Below, in pieces: positions 24,760-37,006 of a stretch of 64,000 nucleotides of DNA. A program made the position numbers and the translations under genes. This DNA comes from Saccharum officinarum (taxonomy: Eukaryota > Streptophyta > Magnoliopsida > Poales > Poaceae), in contig CM036191.1 of the NCBI GenBank assembly GCA_020631735.1, forward strand, positions 42,350,309 through 42,414,308. Direction: 5' to 3'. A model generated the notes under the pieces. It was not told the DNA's origin. It was given only the letters and a program-made list of their open reading frames with translations, and made no database searches. Within the stretch, counting starts at the first letter, position 1, and each line of letters begins with the position of its first letter.

Positions 24760-25045
24760 CCCGAGGATTTCTCTTGTGTGATTGATTAATTGGTACTTCT
24801 CTTCTCTACATGGTGGTATAATCACTCGAAGCTCTTCTCTCGTATTACATCTTGTATCTAGCTTGTTTTTGTTGTTGTGTTTAGTGGATAGCCTTGTACT
24901 AGACTTGTGTAGGTGGCTTGGTTAATCAGTTAGAGCTAGTGTATTTTGCTCCGCCACCTTTTGTTCTAACTTATGGTTAAGTAATTCTTGTAGAAGTTTT
25001 AATTAGGCTATTCACCCCCCCCCTCTAGCCTATTTGGACCTTACA
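24760..25045 (+). repeat. Family B LTR, right part (unit 2)
   Basis: It starts with the duplicated CCCGA and ends GGACCTTACA. It completes the LTR begun at 12866. It shares ACTTATGG with unit 4, where units 1 and 3 have ACTTGTGG. This is a true substitution separating copies. Confidence 0.9.
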
Positions 25046-25047
25046 AG

Positions 25048-25060
25048 TGGTATCGGAGCC
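25048..25060 (+). promoter_or_regulatory. Primer-binding site, family B (unit 2)
   Basis: TGGTATCGGAGCC lies 2 bp after the LTR end; tRNA-Met type. Confidence 0.87.
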
Positions 25061-25105
25061 GAGGCACCGTTTATTTGAGGCTTAACAACATACGGTGAAG
25101 AAAAA

Positions 25106-27181
25106 ATGGCTCAATTAAGTTTACACATCAACAACACCAAGAAGGCACCTCACTTTGATGGCACAAATTATGCTTATTGGAAGGTTAAGATGACTGCACA
25201 CCTCAAGTCAATCAATAGAGAAGTGTGGAAGGTCACCGAAACAAAATTTGAGGTTGCTAATCCGGAAGCACCTACACCGGTGGAAGAGAAGAAGCTCCAA
25301 TGCAATGACATTGCCATTAGTGCTCTTCATGAGGCACTAGATGACAAGACATTTGAGCAAGTGAAGAACATAGAAGTTGCACATGATGCTTGGGCCAAGC
25401 TTGAAGAAACATTTGAAGGCACCGAAGGCACAAAGACCGCTAAAGCATATATCTTGCAAGAAAAATTTTCAAGCTTCAAGATGCAAGATAATGAGAGTGT
25501 ACCGGAGATGTTTCATAGATTGCAAGTCATTGTCAATGAGCTCAAGGCACTTGGTGAGGAAGTCAAAGATAATCAATTCTCTATGAAGTTCTTGAGAAGC
25601 CTACCCAAGAGGTTTGATACATTGATCACCGTGCTAGTGAGGACTACATTGAAGGATTCAACTCCTCAACAAATATTTCAAGAGGTGATGACCGATGATT
25701 CATATAGAGAAGATGATGAGAAGGATGAGTTGGTCAAGAAGAAGAAGAAGGAAAAGAGAAGAAAGATGATGAAAATAAGAAGAGTGTGGCATTCAAAGCC
25801 ACCACATCCAAGGGCAAGTCCAAGATTGAATCATCAAGTGATGAAGACTCAAGCTCTTGTGATAGTGATGACATTGATGAGAAGATGGCTCTCTTTGTCA
25901 AGCAATTTGGCAAATTCATGAAGAAGAAGGGCTATCGTGCAAAGAGGAGGAAGAACTCATCTAAGAAGAATGAGCATACCATGAGATGCTTTAGATGCCA
26001 TAGCAAGGACCATCTCATTGCAAAGTGTCCTTATGATAGTGATGATGAAGATGCTATCAAGAAGGAGAGGAAGAAGCAAAAGAAGAAGCAAGAAAAGAAG
26101 GAGAGCTCTCATAAAAAGAAGAATGATTTCATGTTGCTACATGGGATAGTGATGATTCCTCAAGTGATGATGAGGATGACTACAAGAGCAAGAAGAAGGG
26201 ATATGCTAGCATTGCCATCCAATAGAAGGTCTCCCTCTTCGACACTCCATCGTGCTTCATGGCTAAGGCCTCTAAGGTATCATCCGATGATGAGAGTGAT
26301 CATGATAATGCTAGTGATAGTGATAGTGATGAAGAAGAATTCACTAAAGATGAACTAATCACTATGCTAAAAGATTGCACTCAACATTATAAAGAATCTA
26401 GAAAGGAGTGCAAGGGCTTGCTTAAGGAAAAGAAAAACCTTATGCAAGAACTTGATGAGCTTAGGGCATCTTATGAGAGTCTAAAGGTAGACCATAAGAA
26501 GCTTCAAAAGTCTCACACTAAGCTTGAAGAAGCTCATTCCTCTCTAGTTGAAAAATGTGAAAACATGCCAACTAATGTTGAGAAAGCTAAAACTTGCAAC
26601 ATAGGCATATCGTGTGATATAATTGATGAATCTTGTCATAAGCCTATCATTGTTGCTCCCACTAACCCTTCATGTAGCTCATCTACATCATCCTCATCTA
26701 GTAGTGATGGTTTCACTTGTGACTCCACACTTATAGTTGAGAATGAAAATCTCAAGAAGGAGATAAAAGAGCTCAATCACACCTTAGCTAAGGCTTATGG
26801 TGGTGAGGACCGCTTGCTTATGTGCTTGGGTAGCCAAAGAGCTTCTCTCTACAAAGAGGGATTGGGCTATAACCCAAGAAAGGCAAGGCCGCTTTTGCTC
26901 CTCACAAGACTAGTTTTGTGAAGAACAAAGGTAGCTATTGCAAAGTGTGCAAGCAAGTTGGTCATATAGAGCAACATTGCATGAACAAGAAATCCAATGC
27001 TAATGTATCCTCAATTAAGTTTGATTCTTTCTATATACTTACCAAGGGTACAAATGGTGTTCATGCTAAGTTCATTGGTACACCATGGATAGGCTCAAAG
27101 AAGAAAGTCATTTGGGTACCAAAGAGCTTGGTCACTAACCTTGGAGGACCCAAACAAGTTTGGGTACCTAAAAAGAATTGA
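25106..27181 (+). pseudogene. gag: gag, family B (unit 2)
   Basis: Capsid/nucleocapsid gene with the same domains as the unit 3 copy. The N-terminal ~210 residues carry the copia gag domain. A Lys/Glu/Asp/Ser-rich stretch, knuckle CFRCHSKDHLIAKC (about 25987), a coiled-coil-like central part and knuckle CKVCKQVGHIEQHC follow. One-base losses relative to unit 3 lie near 25754, 26130 and 26874. The shared TAG is at 26223-26225. It ends VWVPKKN with TGA at 27179-27181, ten bases before the pol frame opens. Confidence 0.88.
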
Positions 27182-30100
27182 TCTTGTCTTGTAGGTCAAT
27201 TACAAAGCCGGAGGAAGGCATTGGGTGCTTGATAGTGGGTGCACTCAACACATGACCCGGGATTCATATATGTTCAAATCAATTGATACAAGTCAAAATG
27301 GTGGTTTTGATGCTATCACTTTCGGCAACAACAAGAAAGGCAAAGTCAAGGGGCTTGGTAAAATTGCTATTTCAAATGACATGAGCATATCTAATGTTGC
27401 TAGTTGATAGCTTGGATTTAAATCTTTTATCGGTGGCACAACTTTGTGATCTTGGCTTCAAGTGCATATTTGGTAGTGATGATGTTGAAGTCATTAGTGT
27501 TGATGGATTAATTTGATATTCAAAGAATTTAGACATGGTAGCTTGTACTTGGTTGACTTCAATGATAGTGAGACACAATTGACATCATGCTTGCTTAGCA
27601 AATCTAGTATGGGATGGTTGTGGCATAGAAGGCTTGGTCATGTTGAAATGAAACAATTGAACAAACTTTTGAGGCATGACTTAGTTAGAGGCTTGAAAGA
27701 TGTAACTTTTGAAAAGGATAAACCATGTAATGCTTGTCAAGCCGGCAAACAAGTTGGAAATACACATCCTAGTAAGAGTGAAATGAGCACATCAAAGGCA
27801 TTTGAGCTATTGCACATGGACTTGTTTGGGCCAACAACATACACTAGCATTGGTGGCAACAAGTATGGTTTTGTGATTGTTGATGACTACACTAGATACA
27901 CTTGGGTGTTCTTTCTCTTTGACAAGAGTGATGTTTATGATCTATTCAAGTCTTTTGTCAAGAAAGTGCAAAATGAGTTTGAGACTACCATCAAGAAGAT
28001 TAGAAGTGACAATGGTAGTGAGTTTAAGAACACAAGAATTGAAGCTTTATGTGATGATCTTGGTATTGGACATCAATTCTCACCAACATATACTCCTCAA
28101 TCCAATGGTGTAGTTGAAAGAAAGAATAGAACTTTATTGACATGGCTAGATCAATGCTTAGTGAATACAATGTGAGTCATTCATTTTGGAGTAAAGCTAT
28201 CAACACGGCTTGCTATTGTAGCAACCGTCTCTATTGCCATGGAAAGCTTGGAAAGACACCATATGAGCTATTGAATGGAAGAAAGCCCAACATTGCATAC
28301 TTTAGAGTGTTTGGTTGCAAATGCTATATTCTCAAGAAAGGCACTAGATTGAGCAAGTTTGAAAAGAAATGTGATGAAGGGTTCTTACTTGGTTATTCTA
28401 CCACAAGCAAAGCATATAGAGTTTGGAATCTCACAAATGGCACCTTGGAAGAAGTTCATGATGTTGAGTTTGATGAAACCCAAGGATCTCAAAATGAAAC
28501 TCAAAACCTTGATGATGTGAGAGGAGATCAATTGTCAAATGCAATGAAGAACATGGACATTGGTGATGTTAGGCCAAGGCAAGTTGATGATGATGATATT
28601 CATGTGATCAACCAAAGTGTGCAAATTGATACAAATCAAGCAAGCTCAAGTGGTACTCATAATGAAGCTCAAGATCAAGGTCAAGCTAGTGGAAGTAATC
28701 AACTCCCAATACTCCAACCTACTAGTATTGCAAGAGATCATCCATTGGACCAAATCATTGGTGGAATTCAAAGTGGTGTTCAAACTAGATCAAGGCTAGC
28801 ATCCTTTTGTGAGCACTACTCATTTGTGTCACTTGAATAACCTAAGAAAATAGAAGATGCATTGAAAGATTCCGATTGGGTAAATGCCATGCATGAAGAG
28901 CTAAACAACTTCACTAGAAATCAAGTTTGGGAACTTGTTGAAAGGCCGAAGATATAATGTGATTGGTACTAAGTGGGTCTTTAGAAACAAGCAAGATCAA
29001 GATGGTGTAGTTGTGAGAAACAAAGCAAGATTGGTAGCACAAGGTTACACACAAGTTGAAGGTCTTGACTTTGGAGAAACATATGCACCGGTTGCAAGAT
29101 TGGAGGCTATTAGAATCTTATTAGCATATGCTTGTGCACACAACATCAAGCTCTATCAAATGGATGTCAAAAGTGCATTTCTCAATGGCTACATCAATGA
29201 GGAAGTTTATGTTGAGCAACCTCCCGGTTTTGAAGATGACAAGAAGCCCGACCATGTTTACAAGCTCAAGAAGGCATTGTATGGTTTGAAGCAAGCACCT
29301 AGAGCATGGTATGAGAGATTGGGGACTTTCTTCTCTCTAAAGGGTTCAAGATGGGAAAGGTTGACACCACTCTCTTCACCAAGAAGCTTGGAAATGACTT
29401 GTTTGTGTTGCAAATCTATGTGGATGACATTATCTTTGGATCAACTAACCAAGACTTTTGTGAAGAGTTTGGAAATATGATGGCTAATGAGTTCGAGATG
29501 TCTATGATTGGAGAGCTTAGTTACTTCCTTGGACTTCAAATCAAGCAAATGAAGAATGGCACTTTTGTAAGTCAAGGCAAGTACATCAAGGACATGATTA
29601 AGAAGTTTGGATTGCAAGATGTTAAACCAATGAGTACACCAATGGGCACAAATGATCAATTGGGTGTTGATGCTAGTGGCAACATGGTAGATCAAAAGCT
29701 ATACCGATCTATGATTGGAAGTTTGCTCTATGTCACCGCTTCTAGGCCGGATGTGATGTTTAGTGTATGCAAGTGTGCAAGATATCAAGCTTCATCTAGA
29801 GAAAGTCACTTGAAAGCAACCAAGAGAATATTGAGATATCTTAAGGGCACTCATGATGTTAGATTATGGTTTCCAAAGAGGTCAAATTTTGAGTTGATTG
29901 GATATTCGGACTCCGACTATGGCGGATGCAAGATTGATAGAATGAACAAGTGGCACTTGTCAATGCTTGGAAGGTCTCTTGTTTCATGGTCATCAAAAGA
30001 AACAAAATAGTGTTGCGCTATCTACCGCCGAGGCCGAATATATTGTGCCGGTAGTTGTTGTGCACAATTGCTTTGGATGAAAGCTACCTTGAATGACTTT

Positions 30101-30367
30101 GGAGTAAAAATCAAGAATGTGCCTTTGTTTTATGACAATGAAAGTGCTATCAAGATGACTCAAAATCCGGTTCAACATTAAAGAACCAAGCACATTGATA
30201 TAAGGCATCATTTCATAAGAGACCATCAACAAAAGGGTGATATTAGCATTGAAAGCATTGCGCACCGAAGATCAACTAGCCGTATATTTACAAAGCCACT
30301 TGATGAGAAGAGATTTTACAAGTTGAAGAATGAATTGAACATACTTGACTTCTCCAACTTGAAATGA
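27182..30367 (+). pseudogene. pol: pol, family B (unit 2)
   Basis: Polyprotein region in copia order. Protease motif LDSGCTQHMT is at about 27228. The integrase zinc region (WHRRLGH ... CNAC) is at about 27622-27740, and the catalytic core with HMDLFGP, RSDNGSEF and SNGVVERKNRT runs to about 28133. Reverse transcriptase with [11 protein letters not shown] and YVDDIIFGS follows, then RNase H. Inherited lesions are the integrase frame change at about 28130-28142, TAA at 28838-28840 and TAA at about 30178. Breaks private to this copy are near 27396, 27509, 28951, 29323 and 29945-29998, becoming denser toward the gap. Confidence 0.9.
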
Positions 30368-30635
30368 GTGCACCCCCACATTCTTATATAACATGCCTCT
30401 CCTCCGACATAGCAAGGTAAAGTTGTTTGGCATATCATCCATACTTTGCTAAGGACATGTTTAGAAACATATAGACATATTTGCATAACAAACAGGCTCA
30501 TTCATGAAAATCAAATGAGTTTATTGTATATATGGTACCACTATTGCTTCTATGTTTGATTGATCTAGTGGTAGCATATGACATGTTTGTGGGTTGCGAA
30601 CCTAGTGTTGAATCTAGAAAATGAGCTCATGATGT
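30368..30635 (+). other. Family B 3' non-coding interior, cut by a gap (unit 2)
   Basis: Matches 12322-12600 and 61282-61550. No gene is seen. It runs into a 100-N gap before the point where unit 1 joins the GC-rich segment, so whether this copy is truncated cannot be seen. Confidence 0.85.
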
Positions 30636-30735
30636 NNNNNNNNNNNNNNNNNNNNNNNNNNNNNNNNNNNNNNNNNNNNNNNNNNNNNNNNNNNNNNNNN
30701 NNNNNNNNNNNNNNNNNNNNNNNNNNNNNNNNNNN
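30636..30735. other. Assembly gap (100 N)
   Basis: Exactly 100 N separating family B interior from the second GC-rich segment. Unit 1 bridges the equivalent place with about 70 bp of B sequence. Confidence 0.98.
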
Positions 30736-30925
30736 AGCAGCAGGATCCGGCGCCACTTGGGTCGGAGACCAATCGGCGGCCACGCCCGCGCGGCCCCTGT
30801 GAGCGGCTCCTCCGCGAGCGGCCGAGGCGTCCGGCGTCCGCGCTGGCACTCAGCAGAGGGTCGCCGGACTCATCACCATGAGAGGGAGGGGGACGCCAGG
30901 CTGGATTGTCGGACGGTAGCGCTGA
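30736..30925. other. GC-rich segment abutting a family B LTR (copy 2)
   Basis: Second copy of 12673-12865. I count about six single-base indels between the two and no substitution, as expected for two error-prone reads of one sequence. It ends GCTGA directly before TGAAAGCCC. The identity is unknown; host flank of the 5' LTR is the simplest reading. Confidence 0.62.
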
Positions 30926-31577
30926 TGAAAGCCCAAGTTTGGTTTTGGTAATTAATGACACCAAGTTGCTAATGCCATGTGTAAGTGTTTTGAGCTAGGC
31001 ATAAGCAACACATGTGATGAAGGTGTACGTGGCAAGGAGTGGTGGCCACAAGATCACAAAGAAATGGTGCATGGACATGAAATGACGATTATGGTGGAGA
31101 TGCACATAATATGATGGACTTGATGATCAAGTGGAAGAGAAGGATCTAAGAGCGCAAGGCAAAGGTATAACCATAGGGTTTTCCTTTTACCGGTCTAAGT
31201 TGAGTAGAGAAGTGATTGACCGGGTTTAGGATACATAGCCGACTATCAAGAGGGGCAATCACGGTTAGCTCGGGAATCAAGTGCCACTAGATCAATGTCT
31301 TGAGCATATGCATTAGGATCTAGTTGAGAGCTAACATAACGCCTTGGAAAATGTTTGTGAAATGCTAACACACATGCACATTGTGGTGTACACTTGGTGG
31401 TGTTAGCACATTTGTGAAGGCGGTGGTGTTTGAGCGGTAGTAAGGGTTTGGGGTTCGCTCTCCCTCCCACCGAGCGTGCGAGCGCAGGATTCAGGCATTT
31501 TCGAGGAAATGAAATGCCTATTTTCTACTGCGCCGAAAGTCAGAAAAGAAACGGAGGCGAAAGGAGGTCACTGCGTT

Positions 31578-32073
31578 GACCGGACGCTGCACCGGACGCG
31601 GTCACGGTTTGACCGGACGCGTCCGATCAGTTCATCGTGGCGCAAGCGCTAGGTTTGTGACCGGACGCTGGTTTGGCCTGACCAGCGCGTCCAGTCAGTT
31701 CAACTGGGCGTAAAAGAAAAGCGCGCGACCGGCGCGTCCGGTCCTTCACGGAACCGGAGCGTCCGGTCAAGCGTCCAGAGAGGCTGAGCGCAGCGTAGCG
31801 CTGATCGGACGCGGGGCGCGTCCGGTCACGTGCGATCGGACGCGTCCGGTCGCAGCTGGAGCTTACTGGAACGCGACCGGACGCTGGCACTGTTGCGTCC
31901 GGTCACTCGGTTGAGCGCGTTCGGTCAGGGCAACGGCTAGTTCTGACGCGCACTGTTCACGGTTGTCGTGTAGTGACCGGACGCGTCCGGTCACCCTGAC
32001 CGGAGCGTCCGGTCAGCGCGATTTTCGCTGCGTCGTCTGTAACGGCTAGCTGCGTACCCCTTCGTTATAAATA
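31578..32073 (+). promoter_or_regulatory. Palindrome array and TATA box, family B LTR (unit 3)
   Basis: The array covers 31578-32013 and TATAAATA lies at 32066-32073. It contains the CTTCACGGAACCGGAGCGTCCGGTC stretch region that is missing from the LTR at 62356. Confidence 0.72.
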
Positions 32074-32589
32074 GAGGGTGTCCGGGTTTGAGGGGAACAC
32101 TTGCACATTTTGAGACCTAGAGACATCCTTTGAGCTAGAGAACAACCCCTCCACTCATCTCTTTGCATAGTTGCACATCTTGAGTGAGATTGAGTGAGAT
32201 TCAAGTGCATTGCTTGAGAGTTGCATTCTAGAGGCACTTGATCTTCGAGTTGCTGTGGATTTCTTGTTACTCTTCCGTGTTTCCCGACACGGTAGACGGT
32301 TTGGAGCAGCGGAGGTGATCGAGCTCGCAATTGGAGATTGTTGGAGCCCTCACCAAGTGTTGTAAGGGGTTCTTGATCCTTCCCCGCGGGAGTTCGCGAA
32401 TTGGATACTCTAGTGGAGCTCGTGGCTTGGAGGATCCCCATCTTGTGTGCGGTTGTGCGGTGCCCGCCGAGGGCTCGACTCTTGATAGTCGATTAGCTCG
32501 CGAACCGACAAGTGGGTGTATCGCCACAACGGGGAGTAGCTTGCCGGGAAGCAAGTGAACCTCGGGATAAATTCTTGTGTCATTCTCTT

Positions 32590-32594
32590 CCCGA
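32590..32594. repeat. Target-site duplication, left (A in B LTR, unit 3)
   Basis: CCCGA; an identical copy follows the element at 42838-42842. Five-base duplications are typical of copia integrase. Confidence 0.92.
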
Positions 32595-33446
32595 TGAAAG
32601 GTCCTTGTTTGGTTTTGGTAATTGAGTGACAACTTAGGTGGACTAATATGTGGTTATGTGAGATACACAGGAGATTAGTCCACAGGTAATGGTGTCATGG
32701 AGGAGCTCATTGTATATGAGACATGACATTGACTCATGTGACCAAGATGATGAAGACCAAGATGATGCTTGGCTCGATGGACCGGTTGTGAAGGTGAAGG
32801 GCAAGTCGAGGCTTCGAAGCGAAGGACCATGCGGTGGTGAAGCTTGAGCAAGATTTGGCGCCGACGGACCGATGCAACGGTGAAGAGCAAGTGAAGTCAA
32901 GGTCGATGGATCGAGACGGTCATGTGATGATATGAAGTGGTTCATATCATTTGTGATATGGTTGGTGCATGTGTTGCATCAACGTCAGAGGAGATGGAGT
33001 GGAATGCGCAAGGCAAAGGTATAACCTAGGGCACCATTTCACCGGTCATAGGTGTGTAGAGAAGTTTATGACCGGGTTTTAGGATAGATGGCCGTACTAT
33101 TAAGAGGGGCAAACTTGTTTGCATATCGGTCATCTAGTGCCACTCGAGTGATCTAACTATGCATCGTTGCTAGGATCGAGTGGCGTGGCAAGTTGAGTGG
33201 TTAACTCCTTCGGTAAAATGTTTGTGAAAATGCTAACACACGTACACAAGGTGGTGATCACTTGTTGGTGTTGGCACATTTACGAAGGCGGTGGAGTTTG
33301 AGCGGTAGAGAGGGGTTTGGGTTCCTCTCTCTCTCCCGCCGAGCTTGCGAGGCGGGATTCGGCGCTTTTTGGAGAAGTGAAATGCCTATTTTCTACTACG
33401 CCGGAAGTCCGGAAAAGAAACGGAGGCGAACGGAGGTCACAGAGGT

Positions 33447-34001
33447 GACCGGACGCTGGACCGGACGCGGTCACTGTTTGACCGGACGCGTCCGGTCAGT
33501 GTCCAGTGTCTGCGCGTTTTTCAGTTGTTTGATCGGACGCGAGGCGCGTCCGGTCACAGACGACCGGACGCGTCCGGTCGTCCAGGGAGCTTACTGGACT
33601 CCAACCGGACGCGGGCACTGTGGCGTCCGGTCAGTTCTTCAGCGCGTCCGGTCGCTGGTTCGTTGTGCGCGGCTCAGGGTTGACTAGCGCGTCCGGTCAG
33701 TTATGGGACCGGTGCGTCCGGTCGTGACCGGCGCGTCCGGTCGTTGCGACCGGCGCATCCGGTCGGTGCTTCGCGAAACTAGCCATTGCGCGACCGGCGC
33801 GTCCGGTCAGTTACGGGACCGGTGCGTCCGGTCGTGACCGGCGCGTCCGGTCGTTGCGACCGGCGCGTCCGGTCGGTGCTTCGCGAAACTAGCCGTTGCG
33901 CGACCGGCGCGTCCGGTCAGTTTCGACCGGCGCGTCCGGTCGTCCCGACTTTTTGCCCAGTGAAGGGGTAACGGCTCTATTTGACCGTGGGGTTATAAAT
34001 A
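33447..34001 (+). promoter_or_regulatory. Palindrome array and TATA box, A 5' LTR (unit 3)
   Basis: The array is at 33447-33941 and TATAAATA at 33994-34001. If the LTR promoter is active, transcription should start shortly after, inside the LTR. The start itself cannot be seen. Confidence 0.72.
33688..33905 (+). repeat. 110-bp tandem duplication within the LTR palindrome array
   Basis: GTCCGGTCAG at 33691 and 33801, and TCGCGAAACT at 33771 and 33881, are both 110 bp apart, with nearly identical sequence between. All family A LTRs carry it. It probably arose by unequal pairing within the array. Confidence 0.8.
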
Positions 34002-35082
34002 GACGTTGTGGCCGGCCATGGCCGGTAGCTGAGCACACTATAGTCTTTGTGACTTGTGTGGTAGTGCTTGGGAGCCCTCTAACTCACTCATGCTTGATAG
34101 TGTTCATCGGATCGAGTGAGAGAGCGATTCTAGTGCGTTGCTTTGAGAGATTGCATCGTGTGGCACTAGGTGATCGTGTTGCAAGCCGGTGGTGCTTGTT
34201 ACTCTTGGAGGTTGCCACCTCCTAGACGGCTTGGTGGCTTGTGGCTCCGTCGAAGCTCGCAAGAAGATTGTGCGAGGCTCCGGAGAAGCTTTGTGAGGGG
34301 GATTGTGCTCACCCCGCGGGGATCGCGAAGAGCAACTCTAGTTGAGCGTGTCATTGAGCTACCACACTTTATGGTGGGTTCTTGCGGTGCCTTTTGAGAG
34401 GCTCGGTGTGTGACCGATTAGCCGCCGAACCACGAAGTGTTGGTCGACACAACGGGGACGTAGCTTGGTGGCAACCAAGTGAACCTCGGGAGAAAAATCA
34501 CCGTGTCAACATTGTTCTTCATCTTCTCGGTGGTTTGCCTTCGTACAACACAAGCTTGTATTTACTTTCATATATACTTGTGCTTGTGTAGTTGCTCTCT
34601 TAACTAGTTTGCTTGTGTAGCTTGCTAGTTGTCTTCTTGCTTGTGTAGCTAGAAGCTTCCCCTTGCGTGACTAATTTGGTTTGTGTAACCTTGTTAGTCA
34701 CATTGCTTAGTTTGTGTAGCTAAGTGACTTGTGCTCTCTAATTTGACATTAGTTGCCTTGTTATTGAGCTTTGCTAGTGAGCTTAGGAGCTTTGTGCTTT
34801 TGCTTCACTAGTTGTGTAGGAGCTCCCTCGGTTGGCAAAGTACTAGTGCATAGGTTTGTGTGACCTTGCTCTAGAATTGAGTAGGTGAGCTCTTGGTAAG
34901 CTTAGCACCTTAGTTACTTAATTAGGATCTTTGCAAGGTGCTAGAGAACTTAGATAGAGGGGTGTAGTCTTGGCTAGACCGATAAGTTTAATTCCGCATT
35001 TGTTTTGGTTAGCCAACGCGTTTAAATTTTAGAAAGGACTATTCACCCCCCCCCCTCTAGTCCGCCATCTCAACCCTTCAAT

Positions 35083-35095
35083 TGGTATCGGAGCC
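35083..35095 (+). promoter_or_regulatory. Primer-binding site, family A (unit 3)
   Basis: TGGTATCGGAGCC lies 2 bp after the 5' LTR; tRNA-Met type. Confidence 0.88.
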
Positions 35096-35131
35096 GGGTC
35101 TCTCATTTGCGGTCTTCACCGACCCGAGAGG

Positions 35132-37006
35132 ATGGCGGCTTATGGGCTAGATGATTGTGTGGAACACATTTTTGATGGCACTCACTATGCACGGTGGAAA
35201 AATCACATGCTTGATCATTTTCGTGCTCTTGGCCCTAAGTTTTGGTGGATCATAGTTGTTGGCTTTTCTCATGACTTGGATGGGTGTGGTAACCGTACCC
35301 AAGCTCAAAAGGATTGCCGAACACTTGATGCACAAGCTAAGTTTTATCTAATCAAAGCTTTGAATGATGAGATTTTTGACAAGGTGAGGGGTCTCTCAAG
35401 TGCACATAGCATGTGGACGGTGCTCAAGCATCACTATTGTGGCTCCTCAATTTGGGATGATGGAAAATTCAAGAAGGATGATCACATAGTGATGGAGGTA
35501 CATGAGGATGTTGAGCATGACCACAACGAGGTGGTTGTGGAGGATTGCTCCACCTCAATGTCAAGTGATGATGATGATGATGATCATGCCACAAGATCAC
35601 TTGACAAGAATGATGATAATGCCACAAGTGATGCAAGCAATGATTCTACTTCATGCACACTTGATGGTGAAGGTGATGGCTATGAGAGTGATGCTTCAAC
35701 AAGCTCTTCAACATCACCATATTGTTCCATGTCACATGGTGACACTAAGGTATCTATTGGTGGTTTTGTTGTTGATTGTGATGGTCCAAATTTTGAGCTT
35801 CTATATAAACTCTCAAAGGCCCTAAGAAATGAGATGGCAAAAACAAGCAAATTGAAAAATGAAAACTCATTTCTAAAAACCACATGTGAACAACAAAAGC
35901 ATCTACTTTATGTTACTACTTGTTCACATGAGGAGCTAAAATTGGCTCATGAGGAACTTAGTGTTGCTCATGATAATTTGGCACAATAACATGCTTTACT
36001 CACTAAGAAGCCTTCTAATGAAGAAACCAAATCTAGTGAGAGCTCATCATTTGGGTCAAATGATCAATCACATATTACTAACCCTTGTGATGTAGGCAAG
36101 AAGCATGTATCCACCTCTTGTGATGATTTATTAGATATGACATGTTCTTCACAATTAAATGCTTGTTCTACTTCTATGTCTTGTGAGACTAACCTTTTGA
36201 AAGAGAACAATGAGCTTAAAAGTGAAGTGAAGAATTTGAGCAACAAGTTAGAGAGGTGCTACAACTCTAAAATCACCATTGAGCATATCATGACCAATCA
36301 AAGAAGATATGGTGATAAGAGTGGTATTGGCTACAACAAGAGCAAGGGCAAGATTATGAAGAAGCAAAATGCAAAGAAGCTATCCCAACTCATGTGCCAC
36401 CGATGCCATGAAATGGGACATATTGCTAAGTATTGCCCTACCAAGAAGTCTCAAGTTGAGCCAAAAGCAACACCCCAAGAACAAATCAAGATCAACCATG
36501 GAGATGATGGTGACTTGATGAAGAAGAAGAAAAAGAAAACAAGAAGGGGTGGTAAAGCAAGGCATCCAATGCAAATTCAAGATGCCAAGATGATGAGCAA
36601 GAATCAAAATAAGAAAAGAAATTTGACTCACATTAAGTGCTTCAAATGTGAAGATATGGGACACTTTGTCTCGGGGTGTCCTACCAAGCTTGAGAAGAAG
36701 GCTCAAGCAACTCATAAGAGACAAGGCATTGAGAAGCAACACATGAGCAAGGAAGAAAAGGCTCACTCTAAAAGAAGTTGCTACTTATGCCGGGAAAGGG
36801 GACACATGGCTCATTCATGTTCCCTAGGTAACAATTCTAAGCCTATTTCAATTGATAATACTAATATGCTTAGAAAGGATGGCAATGGTACCTCATTGGT
36901 TGGAATTGCAAAACATCCCGCTAACCATACCAAGGCTTTGCCTAAGTATGTTGCTCCTAACTTGAGAGGACCCAAACTTGTTTGGGTACCATCAAAAAGT
37001 GGATGA
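35132..37006 (+). pseudogene. gag: gag-like gene of family A with three CCHC knuckles (unit 3)
   Basis: A structural protein gene expected to bind element RNA and build cytoplasmic particles. It is one frame of 625 codons, including the final stop, interrupted only by TAA at 35987-35989. The N-terminal ~110 residues resemble the start of the copia Gag domain (FDGTHYARWKNHML), but the second half of that domain seems shortened. Asp-rich and Ser/Thr-rich linkers and a predicted coiled coil (about residues 225-285) follow. Three knuckles are present: CHRCHEMGHIAKYC (36395-36436), CFKCEDMGHFVSGC (36638-36679) and CYLCRERGHMAHSC (36779-36820). Family B has two. The end (VWVPSKSG) matches the end of B's Gag, and no pol follows. 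The TAA is shared with unit 2, so it is inherited. Confidence 0.87.

Larger units (their letters stand above)
30926..32594 (+). repeat. Family B LTR, left part before the A insertion (unit 3)
   Basis: TGAAAGCCCAAG to the target duplication CCCGA at 32590-32594. It continues at 42838-43122. This is the cleanest left part in the window and the one used for comparison with the 3' LTR at 62356. Confidence 0.92.
32595..35080 (+). repeat. Family A 5' LTR (unit 3)
   Basis: 2,486 bp, TGAAAGGTCC to CAACCCTTCA. Against the 3' LTR at 40355-42837 I see six substitutions, all transitions, plus a poly-C length difference. The two LTRs are about 99.8% identical, which means a recent insertion. Confidence 0.95.
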
